Below, one piece after another: positions 1 to 7,710 of a DNA stretch of 47,957 nucleotides. Each line of letters opens with the position of its first letter. Position 1 is the stretch's first letter. A model generated the notes under the pieces. It was not told the origin of the DNA. It saw only the letters and a program-made list of their open reading frames with translations, and did not search any database. The DNA is taken from contig CAXSDR010000014.1 in the NCBI GenBank assembly GCA_964236445.1, positions 1 through 47,957 on the forward strand, given 5' to 3'. Source of the stretch: CAXSDR01 sp964236445. GTDB lineage: Bacteria; Actinomycetota; Actinomycetes; Motilibacterales; Motilibacteraceae. A program made the translations under genes and the position numbers.

Positions 1-1113
1 CGTCGTTCGGGCCCGTGCACTCCCGAGTCATCAAGCGCCACTTCTGCACCGACCGGTCACAGTGCACTTGCCGCCCCGAGCCGTGCCGCGCCCGCCGCAA
101 CTCCCCCCACTGCACCCATGACCGGCACGCCTCGTGCACCCGGAGGCACTCCCCCGGTGACCCGATGCTCGGTCGCCCGTTGTGCCTGGACTGCTACGAC
201 TACGCCGGACACGCCGCCTTCAACGCCTTCGCCCCGGTGCTCTGGTCGCGCACCACGACCGTGCTGCAACGCCAGGTCGCCAAGCTCGCCAAAGCCCACG
301 GCATTGCGCTGAAGGCCCACTACGCCAAGGTCGCTGAGTTCCAGCGCCGGGGAGCCGTGCACTTCCACGCCCTCATCCGCCTCGACGCCCTCGACCCCGA
401 AGGCAACACTGTCGCCCCGTCCGAGTGGGCCACCGGGGAACTGCTCGCCGAGCTCATCGAAGACGCCGGGTGGCGTGCACCTTCGCACCCCGTGGCACCC
501 CGACGCCGCTACCGGATGGCCGCTCGCCTGGGGCAACCAGCTCGACACCCGCACCGTGCACCGCGGCGTCGACAGCGGCGACCTCACCGAGCAACACGTC
601 GCCGGCTACCTCGCGAAGTACGCGACCAAAGCGTGTGAACCTGCCGGGCTCGCCGCTGTGCGGATCACGGGTGAGAGCATCGGCTACTACACCGACGGCG
701 ACACCTACCTCGGGCGTCTCATCGGTGCTTGCTGGGACCTCGGCCGCCGCCACGACTCCCCTGACTACGACGCCGACGGCAATCCGGTCTGGCCCTACGA
801 ACGGCTACGCCGATGGTCCCACATGCTCGGCTTCGGTGGGCACTTCTCCACCAAGTCACGCGCCTACAGCACCACCCTGCGCGCACTGCGCGAAGCACGC
901 CAACCCGGCAAACGCAGCACCGGACCCGTCAACGACCACCTACAACAAGACCTCGCCGCCGAAGACGACGCCGACACCATGCTCATCGTCGGCACCTGGA
1001 CCTACGTCGCCTCCGGCTGGCTCACCAACGGCGACGCAGCACTCGCCCTGCAAGCCGCCGACGCAGCACGCTCGCGCCGCACCGGGGCTGATCCTCATCA
1101 AGACACCCTCTAG
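1..1113 (+). pseudogene. RepSA-type replication initiator, 5'-truncated and frameshifted
   Basis: The reading frame is open from the left edge and carries family hallmarks: SFGPVHSR near the start, a Cys-rich zinc-binding stretch at about 50-180, GRPLCLDCYDYAGH, and HFHALIRLD, which resembles the HUH-like core of actinomycete rolling-circle initiators. Near position 468 the protein continues in another frame (GVHLRTPWHPD, then the conserved AGYLAKYATKACE) to a TAG at 1111-1113. Removing one G from the GGGTGG at 468-473 restores one continuous protein. This is therefore either a real frameshift in a decaying element or a base-call error. The 5' end lies outside the window. The role, replication of an integrative plasmid after excision, is known for the family. 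The adjacent excisionase and integrase support it. Confidence 0.8.
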
Positions 1114-1132
1114 CGCGAAGGAAAGGTACGAC

Positions 1133-1315
1133 ATGGAGAAGCTGCTCTACACACCGATTGAGGTCGCTGCGTGTCTCGGCGTCGGTCGTAACACGGTCTA
1201 TGAACTGATCGCTGCGGGACGCCTGCAATCAGTGAAGATCGGTCGTTGCCGGCGAGTAGCGAGGGCGCAGTTGGACGCATTCGTGGCTTCGTTGAGCGCT
1301 GAACAGGCGGCGTGA
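1133..1315 (+). CDS. xis: Excisionase (MerR-like helix-turn-helix, Xis)
   Basis: A 60-residue protein starting MEKLLYTPIEVAACLGVGR, with the helix-turn-helix core VGRNTVYELIAAGRLQSVKIG and an R-rich wing. This is the excisionase/HTH_17 family that binds element ends and turns integrase toward excision. The ATG at 1133 follows a good purine-rich ribosome site (GGAAAGG). The stop overlaps the integrase start (TGATGG), so the two are translationally coupled, as in pSAM2-like elements. A longer reading frame through this region starting at 425 is an artefact of the frameshifted rep gene. Confidence 0.85.
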   Translation: MEKLLYTPIEVAACLGVGRNTVYELIAAGRLQSVKIGRCRRVARAQLDAFVASLSAEQAA

Positions 1316-2481
1316 TGGCGGCTCGGCGTGGTCATGGCGAGGACTCGATCTATCGCGATGGTGACCGTTGGCGGGGTGCTATCTCATTGGGTTGGGGACC
1401 GGACGGCAACCGCACACGCAAGAAGGTCTCCGGCGACACCAAGGCCGAGGTCGTGGCGAAGCTGCGTGAGATCCGCAAGAGCCTTGATGCCGGGATGCCA
1501 GTGCCGAACGATCGCTTGACCGTGGCGGCGTTCCTTGAGCGTTGGGTTCCTTATGTGCTTCCTGGTCAGGTGGCCAACTCGACGCTGCACGACTACGCCG
1601 ACATGGTGCGACTGCATCTGCTCCCTGCGTTGGGCAAGAAGACCCTGGGCCGGTTGGCGGTTGCTGACGTGGACGGTCTGTTGCGTGCGAAGCGGGACGC
1701 TGGCTACAAGCCGAATTCGCTGCGCATCATGCGGGCGGTGTTGCGGCGTGCGCTGTCGCAGGCGGAGCGAGAGGGCTTGATCGTCAGGAACGTGGCTGCT
1801 TTGGCATCCGCGCCGCGGATCCCCAGGTCTGAGGGCCGCACGCTGACTGTCGAGCAGGCGAGGGCGCTGCTTGCCGAACTGGAGGAGCACCGGCTGTCAG
1901 CGTTGGTGACGATCATGCTGGCGTTCGGCCTGCGCCGTGACGAGGCCCTGGCGTTGACGTGGGACGACGTGAACATGGGCACGGGTGAGGTGCAGGTCCG
2001 CCGGGGGCTGAAGCGTGAACGGATCCGGCCGGCACCGGCTGCGGGACCGCGGTCGATGCTTGTCATCGGTGCCTTGAAGACGCAGCAGTCTCGGCGGGTG
2101 CTGTTCTTGACGCCGGAGCTGGCCAAGGCACTCGTGGCGCACCGGGCGCGCCAGCATCAGGAGCGCTTGGCGTTGGGAACTGCCTGGGAGGACCGGGGTC
2201 TGGTCTTCCCGAGTGAGGTCGGCTCGCCCATGGATCCGGACAATTTCTCGCACCTGTTCTCGCGGCTGTGCAAGCGTGCTGGCCTCGGGCACTGGCATCC
2301 GCACGAGCTGCGGCACTCGGGGGCCTCGCTGATGCTGGCGCAGGGCACTCCGCTGCACGTGGTGTCGGAGGTGCTCGGGCACTCCAGCATCGTGGTGACA
2401 AAGGATGTGTATGGCCACCTGGTCGCCGGGGAGAAGCGGGCGGCGGCGGAGTCCATGAGCGCCGCTCTGTTCGGCGCGTGA
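1315..2481 (+). CDS. int: Tyrosine site-specific integrase
   Basis: A 388-residue phage/plasmid-type tyrosine recombinase. The N-terminal arm-type DNA-binding region includes DGNRTRKKVSGDTKAEVVAK. A SAM-like core-binding domain covers about residues 68-160. The catalytic domain has the first Arg in GLRRDEALAL (about 207), HELRH (about 330-334), the second His in GHSS (about 356) and the Tyr nucleophile in KDVYGHL (about 366). All catalytic residues are present, so the enzyme looks active. The start could be the ATG at 1315 or the GTG at 1312. The gene reads toward the 3' end of tRNA-Arg 125 bp away, the usual position relative to the attachment site. Confidence 0.93.
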   Translation: MAARRGHGEDSIYRDGDRWRGAISLGWGPDGNRTRKKVSGDTKAEVVAKLREIRKSLDAGMPVPNDRLTVAAFLERWVPYVLPGQVANSTLHDYADMVRLHLLPALGKKTLGRLAVADVDGLLRAKRDAGYKPNSLRIMRAVLRRALSQAEREGLIVRNVAALASAPRIPRSEGRTLTVEQARALLAELEEHRLSALVTIMLAFGLRRDEALALTWDDVNMGTGEVQVRRGLKRERIRPAPAAGPRSMLVIGALKTQQSRRVLFLTPELAKALVAHRARQHQERLALGTAWEDRGLVFPSEVGSPMDPDNFSHLFSRLCKRAGLGHWHPHELRHSGASLMLAQGTPLHVVSEVLGHSSIVVTKDVYGHLVAGEKRAAAESMSAALFGA

Positions 2482-2543
2482 GGGCTTTGGCTCCCAGGTT
2501 GGCTCCCAGGGCCGCTGCGAGGCTGAACCAGGTCCGAACAGCA

Positions 2544-2585
2544 GAACGGCCCCCGCTCCGCGTTTCCGCAGGTCAGGGGCCGTTC
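2544..2585. terminator. Possible bidirectional hairpin between integrase and tRNA-Arg
   Basis: GAACGGCCCC (2544-2553) pairs with GGGGCCGTTC (2576-2585) around a 22-nt loop. It lies just after the integrase stop and just past the tRNA 3' end, so it could stop transcription from both sides. No U tract follows on either strand, so a terminator role is inferred from position and stem only. Confidence 0.4.
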
Positions 2586-2605
2586 CGGCTGTCTCGACAA
2601 CAACG

Positions 2606-2650
2606 TGCGCCCGAAGGGATTCGAACCCCTAACCTTCTGATCCGTAGTCA
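2606..2650. other. Probable attachment site (tRNA-Arg 3' half)
   Basis: Elements with this rep-xis-int order integrate into the 3' end of tRNA genes and leave a short direct repeat at each border. The integrase ends 125 bp from this tRNA 3' end and no other chromosomal junction is visible. The exact core cannot be set because the second copy is outside the window. Confidence 0.5.
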
Positions 2651-2678
2651 GATGCTCTATCCGTTGAGCTACGGGCGC
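2606..2678 (-). tRNA. tRNA-Arg (anticodon ACG)
   Basis: A 73-nt cloverleaf on the minus strand. The acceptor stem GCGCCCG (5', ending at 2678) pairs with CGGGCGC, with an A discriminator at 2606. The D arm is TAGCTCAACGGATAGAGCA-like. The anticodon stem-loop TCTGA/CTACGGA/TCAGA gives anticodon ACG, and the T arm contains GGTTCGAATCC. CCA is not encoded. The 3' end faces the integrase and is the likely attachment site of the element. The other copy of the core should lie left of the window. Confidence 0.97.
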
Positions 2679-2763
2679 AGACCGTGACCGTCCGGGGCAT
2701 GCAGCACCCCGGGGTCTCGACCGAGGGATCACTCTACAGGTCCCCGGTCGCGACTCCGAACGA

Positions 2764-2792
2764 CTGAGGACCCGGGCCCTTCGGCCGATGAT
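2764..2792 (+). promoter_or_regulatory. Candidate sigma-28-like promoter of the GAF gene
   Basis: CTGAGG (2764-2769), 15 nt, then CCGATGAT (2785-2792). The -10 half matches the motif seen upstream of the flagellar operons in this window; the -35 half matches CTCAAG at 4 of 6 positions. The ATG is 5 nt after the -10 element, which would give a leaderless transcript. Confidence 0.4.
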
Positions 2793-2797
2793 GCGGC

Positions 2798-3328
2798 ATG
2801 GTCGCCCCGCTGCCCGCGCGTACGGCCGCGCTCCCCATGGAGCGCGCACTGCTGGCCCTCGCCGTCACCGCGGTCGAGAAGATCGCGACCGCGCCGGCCC
2901 GCGTGGACGCGCTGCTCGCCGTGGTCGCCGAGGTCGGAGCCCACCTTGCGGGCGCCGACGGAGCGGCCGTGAGCATCGTCGAGGGCGACAACTTCGTCGT
3001 CGCCGCCCATGCTGGTCATCTGGGCCCCGCGGGCCCCCACATGCGCGCCCGTGCCGACACCCTGGCCCAGCTCGCGTTCGAGCTCGGCACTCCGCTCGAC
3101 TGCGCTAACACCTCGTCCGCGCGCGGCACCGAAGCGCTCACCTACCCCGGAGCCGGCATCGGCACGGTGGTGGTCATCCCCATCGCGGACTACGGCGGCC
3201 ACGAGGCTGTGCTAGAGGTCGTCGCGGGTCGCCACTACGGGTTCGACCCTCACGCTCTCGCCGTCCTGCGCCTCGTCGGGGCGACTGCGGCAGCGCGCCT
3301 CGCGCACAGCGTCTACCGACGCACCTAG
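2798..3328 (+). CDS. GAF-domain-like protein of unknown role
   Basis: A 176-residue soluble protein. An N-terminal helix is followed by a fold resembling a GAF domain: LLAVVAEVGAHLAGADGAAVSIVEG at about 40-65, then a VVVIPIADYGGHEAVLEVV strand pair at about 125-145, and a C-terminal helix. No output domain is attached. Small stand-alone GAF proteins usually bind a ligand or mediate contacts. A link to motility is suggested only by a possible FliA-type promoter and by position next to the flagellar cluster. The ATG at 2798 was chosen; an ATG at 2837-2839 (MERALLAL) is possible. Its stop codon shares the palindrome CTAG with the convergent gene. Confidence 0.6.
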   Translation: MVAPLPARTAALPMERALLALAVTAVEKIATAPARVDALLAVVAEVGAHLAGADGAAVSIVEGDNFVVAAHAGHLGPAGPHMRARADTLAQLAFELGTPLDCANTSSARGTEALTYPGAGIGTVVVIPIADYGGHEAVLEVVAGRHYGFDPHALAVLRLVGATAAARLAHSVYRRT

Positions 3329-3567
3329 CGGGGCTTGCTCCGACGGTCCTTGGTGGGCTCCGCCGGCGGGCGTACGCCGAACCCGGCCGCGTAGGAGTCC
3401 ATCACCGCGACGACGGCCGAGATCGCCACGCTGCACACCGGCACCGCTATCAGGAACCGCAGCAGGGCGGTGTCGACGCCCATGGTCGACGAGACGAACG
3501 CAGCATGGAGTGCCGGCGACGTGACGATGATGGCGGCGATCACGCCCCACGGGCGGAAGATCTTCAC
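3325..3567 (-). CDS. Small two-helix membrane protein at the end of the flagellar operon
   Basis: An 80-residue protein with two hydrophobic segments (about 8-28, VIAAIIVTSPALHAAFV; about 36-62, LLRFLIAVPVCSVAISAVVAVMD) and a basic, Pro-rich tail ending KDRRSKPR. It starts with GTG inside the PilZ stop (GTGA overlap), so it is the last gene of the flhA-flhF-pilZ unit. I do not recognise the family. The coupling to a c-di-GMP-binding protein suggests an accessory motility role, but that is inference. Confidence 0.65.
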   Translation of the reverse strand: MKIFRPWGVIAAIIVTSPALHAAFVSSTMGVDTALLRFLIAVPVCSVAISAVVAVMDSYAAGFGVRPPAEPTKDRRSKPR

Positions 3568-4187
3568 CGGCTCGCCGACATGCGCCGTGCCAGCAGCTGC
3601 TGCGAGAAGACGAACTTGCGCACCTTGTTGCAGGCGGCGTTCTCCACGTCGAACGTGACGATGACCTCCTCCGACCCGTCAGCACTCGGCTCCGATCGCA
3701 GCACCGTTCCGGGCACCACCACGAGCTCGCCGTCGAGCGACAGCCTGCACTCCACCGGATGTTCGGCGGCGAACGACCCCGGCGCGAGCCGGCACCGTAT
3801 GCCGCCCTCACCCAGATCGATCATCCAGCCGACGCGGACGACGTCTACGCCGCTGTCGACCAGCGAGACCGCCCCGGCCGCCTGAACGCGCGTGTAGCGG
3901 CGGCGCTGCACGACCTCCAGCGCGCCTGCCGGACGAAGGCGCCACAGCTTGATGTGGCTGCGCTCGGCGCTGACGAACTCCGCGGGAAGACTGCAGACGC
4001 CCCGGCTGTGCGTCCAGTAGACGGAGATGATGTCGCCGACAGCGGGATCCTCGAGGTCGCCGACATATGCCGGCGCAGCAACGGTTATCTCTCCGTCGGA
4101 GACTTCCTCGATGCGCGAGGGCAGCAGTGTCGACTCCTCGCCGACAGCCACACGGACAAGCGTGTTCACCTCGGGCAGTGCAGTCAC
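3564..4187 (-). CDS. PilZ-domain c-di-GMP receptor (YcgR-like flagellar brake)
   Basis: 207 residues in two parts. The N-terminal YcgR_2-like beta domain (about 1-90) contains LPSRIEEVSDGEITVAAP. The PilZ domain (about 95-200) has the RxxxR ligand loop in RRRYTR (R96 and R100) and the second motif DLGEGGIRC at about 124, a variant of D/NxSxxG in which Glu replaces the usual Ser. Such proteins bind c-di-GMP and slow or reverse the motor, often through MotA or FliG. The GTG start overlaps the flhF-like stop by GTGA. The Glu at the Ser position could change ligand affinity. Confidence 0.85.
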   Translation of the reverse strand: MTALPEVNTLVRVAVGEESTLLPSRIEEVSDGEITVAAPAYVGDLEDPAVGDIISVYWTHSRGVCSLPAEFVSAERSHIKLWRLRPAGALEVVQRRRYTRVQAAGAVSLVDSGVDVVRVGWMIDLGEGGIRCRLAPGSFAAEHPVECRLSLDGELVVVPGTVLRSEPSADGSEEVIVTFDVENAACNKVRKFVFSQQLLARRMSASR

Positions 4188-5425
4188 GGTTCACCATCCT
4201 CAGCGAGTCGCGCACCGAGCAGTGCGCTCCATGCCGCGCCCGATGCCCGACGCCCGTCCAGCTGCGCGATCGGAACACCGAGCCCCAGCACGCTGGCTGG
4301 GTCCGCGGTCTCCTCCGTACGTTCGACCACGAGGGCGTCGACGTGACCAAGACGGGCAATCTGTTGTCCGACATCGGAGGGCTTGCGGGTCGCGTCGACC
4401 AGGGCCCACACCGCCTGCGGCGCCAGCTCGACCAGCACGGCGCGTGCCCACTCGAGGTTCTCCCGCCCGGGCGGCAGGTCGAGCGCGATGACGACGGCAT
4501 GGTCCGACTCGCGCAGCTCGGGAGCACGGCGTCGCGCGTGCACCGGGCCGGCGATGTCACGACGCGAGTGCATGCCGGCCGCCGTCGAGCCACGCGACGC
4601 CAGCAGCACCGCGTCCGGATCGAGCCGTGCCCGCTTGGCCACGACCCGTGCGGCGGCGTACGCGCCGTCCCCCACGACGACGGTGATCTGGCCGGCCCCT
4701 CGCAGCAGGCTCGGTGCCTCGGGAAGTGCGGCGACCATGCGGGCAAGGGCGAGATGGGTGTTGTTCACCTCAGAGAGCGGTATGCGCGGGGCCAGTGCCT
4801 CGGGAACCCCTAGTGCGCGCAGCGGCGACTCGCGCAAGGGAGAAAGCTCCACGGCAGACGCGGTCTCGACGTCGCCGAGCTCGACGGTGACGAAAGCAGC
4901 AGGGCTGAACGCGGCCGGGGCGTCGACCAGCTTCGTCCGGTCCTCAGCGACAGCCTCGGTCGAGGCACGAGGCGAAGGGATGCGCGGCGGCTCGAACGCC
5001 CGGATTGCGGTTGCGGTGTTCTGGTCGCCCGCGACGTCGTGCGTCAGCCGCGCCAGCACTCGGGCGAACTCGTCGGAACCCGTGGACAGGTCAGGCCGCT
5101 CCTCGACAGCGCCGTCGACGCCGGCCGGGGCCGCGCGCTCGAAGGTGTCGATGTCCTCGACCAGCTCGAGGATGTCGCTGGCATAGCCCGTCGTCGGACG
5201 CGGCAGCGGTGGCAGGCTCAACACCGGCGGAAGTTCGACCACCGTCTCGTCGACCTCGACCGCGACCTCGAAGCGCTGACGAGCGAAGAAGCCGGCGATG
5301 CCGCCCGACCGCACGCGGTCGGCCTGCACGATGCGAGCCGCCGAGCCGTGCTCGTCACGGATGCGGGCGAGCAGACCTTCGATGTCACGTCCCTCAAGCA
5401 GCAGTCGCGTGGGCAAGGTCGACAA
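4184..5425 (-). CDS. flhF: FlhF-like protein with a degenerate SRP-GTPase domain
   Basis: Up to 413 residues. The N-terminal B domain (TRLLLEGRDIEGLLARIRDE...ARIVQADRV, then GGIAGFFARQRFEV) matches FlhF, followed by a low-complexity linker (about 65-200) and an NG-like domain. In the G domain the P-loop position reads VVVGDGAYAAAR (about 250-260) instead of GxxGxGKTT. The DTAGR position is ALDLPPGR, and the TKLDE position is VVERTEET. GTP binding is therefore probably lost. Position after flhA and before the PilZ gene is typical for flhF. The start is uncertain: TTG at 5425 overlaps flhA by 32 nt, while a TTG at 5416 has a better-spaced GGAG. Confidence 0.8.
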   Translation of the reverse strand: MSTLPTRLLLEGRDIEGLLARIRDEHGSAARIVQADRVRSGGIAGFFARQRFEVAVEVDETVVELPPVLSLPPLPRPTTGYASDILELVEDIDTFERAAPAGVDGAVEERPDLSTGSDEFARVLARLTHDVAGDQNTATAIRAFEPPRIPSPRASTEAVAEDRTKLVDAPAAFSPAAFVTVELGDVETASAVELSPLRESPLRALGVPEALAPRIPLSEVNNTHLALARMVAALPEAPSLLRGAGQITVVVGDGAYAAARVVAKRARLDPDAVLLASRGSTAAGMHSRRDIAGPVHARRRAPELRESDHAVVIALDLPPGRENLEWARAVLVELAPQAVWALVDATRKPSDVGQQIARLGHVDALVVERTEETADPASVLGLGVPIAQLDGRRASGAAWSALLGARLAEDGEP

Positions 5426-7439
5426 CTCCGATCGTCTCGATGCGCAGGTTGCCGGCTACTTCGGCGTAGGACAGAACCGGCAGGCGTGGAGCCGAAGCAC
5501 TCATGAGCCGCCGCAACGCCGGTCGCACCTGGGGCGAGCACACCAGGATCGGTGTCTGACCGCGCTGCTCGCAAGCCTCGGCGAGCTGGGAGATGCGCGA
5601 CGTCATCGACTCGGCTCGCTGTGGGTCGACGAGCAGGTGCGACCCGTTGTCCCCGGTGACGATCGACTCGAACAGCGTCTGTTCGAGCCGTGGCTCCAAC
5701 GTGACGACGCGCAGCAGCCCGTCCGTCACATAGGGCGAGGCGATCGCCGGACCGAGCGCCGTGCGTGCCGCTTCGACGAGCCCTTCCGGCTCCGTTCCGT
5801 GGCGACCACGCAACGAGAGCGCCTCGAAGATGCGAGGGAGGTCGCGGATCGAAACCCCCTCGTCGAGCAGGGCGTGCAGCACACGCTGCACTTCGCCGAG
5901 GCTCAGCACCGCGGGGGTGAGCTCCTCGACGACGACCGGGTGCGTGCGCTTGACCATGTCCATCAGGCTGCGGACGTCCTCGCGGCCCAGCAGTCGGCTG
6001 GCTCCCTCACGCACGACCTCCGCGAGATGGGTCGTGATGACGCTGGCACGGTCGACCACCGTCGCACCGAGCAGCTCTGCCTGGTGGCGGAGTTCGGCGG
6101 GAATCCACCGAGCTTCGAGGCCGAAGACTGGTTCGCGTGTCGCTCGCCCCGGAAGCCCTTCGATGCCATCACCGATCGCGAGCACCGCACCCGGCGGTGC
6201 CTCCCCACGGGCGGCTTCCACACCACCGATCTTGATGACGTAGGAACCGAGCGGCAGGTCGAGGTCGTCACGCGTACGCACCGGTGGGATGACGATGCCG
6301 AGCTCCAGCGCTACCTTGCGTCGCAGCGCCCGTACGCGGTCGAGCAGGTCTCCACCGGCTGCCGCGTCGACAAGGTCGACCAGGTCGCAAGCGAGCTCCA
6401 GGGACAGGGCGTCGACGCGCATGTCGTCTGCCAGCCCCTCGGGCGAGTCAGGCGAGATGGCGGGCTTCTCGTTCGTTTCCAGCTCCAGGACGGCCGCCCC
6501 CGGCGGGACGAGCCGTGTGGACGCCAGCAGGATCGCGCCGCCGACGATGAGGAACGGCAGCTTCGGCAAGCCGGGCACGATGCAGATCGCGAGGACCGCT
6601 CCACCGCCGAGCCGCACGGCGTGACGTTGTGACGAAAGCTGCTCGATGACGTCGGTACCCATGTCGCTCTTCGTCGTGGAACGCGTGACGATGAGGCCGG
6701 TTGCGACCGAGATCAGCAGTGCGGGGATCTGCGAGACAAGACCGTCGCCGATGCTCAGCAGGCTGTAGCTCGTCATGGCGTCGGTGAAGGCGAGATGACG
6801 CTGCACCATGCCGATCACGAGCCCACCGATGAGGTTGATGATGGTGATGACGATCGCCGCGATCGCATCACCCTTCACGAACTTCGAGGCACCGTCCATC
6901 GCACCGTAGAAGTCGGCTTCGGCCCCGACGTCGAGCCGTCGCTGTCGTGCCTGGTCCTCGTCGATGGTCCCGGCGTTGAGGTCGGCGTCGATGGCCATCT
7001 GCTTGCCCGGCATCGCGTCGAGGGTGAACCGCGCCCCCACCTCGGCGACACGCTCAGCGCCTTTGGTGATGACGAGGAACTGGATGATCACGAGGATGAA
7101 GAAGATGACGAGCCCGATGACCAGCGACCCGCCCACGACGAAGTGCCCGAACGCATCGATCACCTTGCCGGCGAAGCCGTCACGCAGGACCAGCCGCGTG
7201 GCGCTGACGTTGAGCGCGAGTCGGAACAGGGTGGCCAGCAGGATCAACGACGGGAAGACCGAGAAGTCCAGCGGTCGCGTCACGAACATGCTCATGAGCA
7301 GCACGAGCACGGCGAAGGCGATGTTGACGGCGATGAGCAGGTCGAGGAGCGGTGTCGGAAGCGGCACGACCATCATCACGATGATGCCGACCACACCAGC
7401 CGGGATTCCCAGCTGAGCCATACGGTTCGAGGACTTCAC
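5394..7439 (-). CDS. flhA: Flagellar type III export gate protein FlhA
   Basis: 681 residues. The N-terminal half has about eight membrane segments, starting MVVPLPTPLLDLLIAVNIAF, and includes the conserved FHIPEP region (TLFRLALNVSATRLVL, then KGAERVAEVGARFTLDAMPGKQMAID). The C-terminal half (about 330-681) is the cytoplasmic ring domain that docks export chaperones. The GTG at 7439 was chosen because GGAAGG lies 4-5 nt upstream; an ATG at 7421 is the alternative. The frame runs open further upstream, but that part is the 91-bp repeat and leader, not FlhA. It is separated from flhB by 271 bp. Confidence 0.96.
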   Translation of the reverse strand: MKSSNRMAQLGIPAGVVGIIVMMVVPLPTPLLDLLIAVNIAFAVLVLLMSMFVTRPLDFSVFPSLILLATLFRLALNVSATRLVLRDGFAGKVIDAFGHFVVGGSLVIGLVIFFILVIIQFLVITKGAERVAEVGARFTLDAMPGKQMAIDADLNAGTIDEDQARQRRLDVGAEADFYGAMDGASKFVKGDAIAAIVITIINLIGGLVIGMVQRHLAFTDAMTSYSLLSIGDGLVSQIPALLISVATGLIVTRSTTKSDMGTDVIEQLSSQRHAVRLGGGAVLAICIVPGLPKLPFLIVGGAILLASTRLVPPGAAVLELETNEKPAISPDSPEGLADDMRVDALSLELACDLVDLVDAAAGGDLLDRVRALRRKVALELGIVIPPVRTRDDLDLPLGSYVIKIGGVEAARGEAPPGAVLAIGDGIEGLPGRATREPVFGLEARWIPAELRHQAELLGATVVDRASVITTHLAEVVREGASRLLGREDVRSLMDMVKRTHPVVVEELTPAVLSLGEVQRVLHALLDEGVSIRDLPRIFEALSLRGRHGTEPEGLVEAARTALGPAIASPYVTDGLLRVVTLEPRLEQTLFESIVTGDNGSHLLVDPQRAESMTSRISQLAEACEQRGQTPILVCSPQVRPALRRLMSASAPRLPVLSYAEVAGNLRIETIGVVDLAHATAA

Positions 7440-7512
7440 GGCACCTTCCGGTACGCGTAGCGCGCGGGTGGCCCATGTCCCTGGCCCCTGTCTGCGCCGT
7501 CCTGGCTCACAC

Positions 7513-7541
7513 CCCATCGACGCGGGCGCACCGGCCTTGAG
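7513..7541 (-). promoter_or_regulatory. Candidate sigma-28-like promoter upstream of flhA (weak)
   Basis: On the minus strand: CTCAAG (7541-7536), 15 nt, TCGATGGG (7520-7513). The -35 half and spacing match the fliC and flgB sites exactly; the -10 half is weaker. It would give a leader of about 65 nt before the flhA GTG. The rest of the 7440-7604 leader shows no recognised riboswitch. Confidence 0.35.
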
Positions 7542-7604
7542 CAGACTGCACCGACCACGCACGTACGGGCGTACGCCCCGCTCGCAGGTTCGGTCCCCTC
7601 CCCG

Positions 7605-7695
7605 GTTTGGCAGAAGGGCCCCCTGTGCCATCGCTGGCGCCGCAGAAGGGTCCCCTCTGGCGAACCTATTGGCAGTGGGGACCCTTCTGCCAAAC
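7605..7695. repeat. 91-bp inverted-repeat element, copy 1
   Basis: The ends GTTTGGCAGAAGGG (7605-7618) and CCCTTCTGCCAAAC (7682-7695) are perfect inverted repeats, extended by a partly paired inner arm. A third GCAGAAGGG(T)CCCC sits in the middle (7642-7654). A copy of the same length lies at 42447-42537, with about 79 of 91 bases identical and no gaps by hand count. The element starts 15 nt after the flhB stop. No open frame in it looks like a protein. A MITE/REP-like element or a structured 3' end are both possible. Confidence 0.85.
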
Positions 7696-7710
7696 AAAAA
7701 AGGGGCGGGG

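Noticed and set aside
425..1132. Long in-frame extension upstream of the excisionase
   Set aside because: It overlaps the rep gene in another frame and encodes Thr/Pro/Arg-rich nonsense; excisionase proteins are about 60 residues and the ribosome site is at 1133.
7440..7604. Riboswitch (c-di-GMP type) in the flhA leader
   Set aside because: I looked for the conserved core of c-di-GMP-I aptamers and did not find it. Only a weak promoter match is visible.
7436..7693. Small protein encoded by the repeat (similar frame at 42404-42688)
   Set aside because: Similarity follows from DNA identity. There is no ribosome site and the arms are constrained by pairing.
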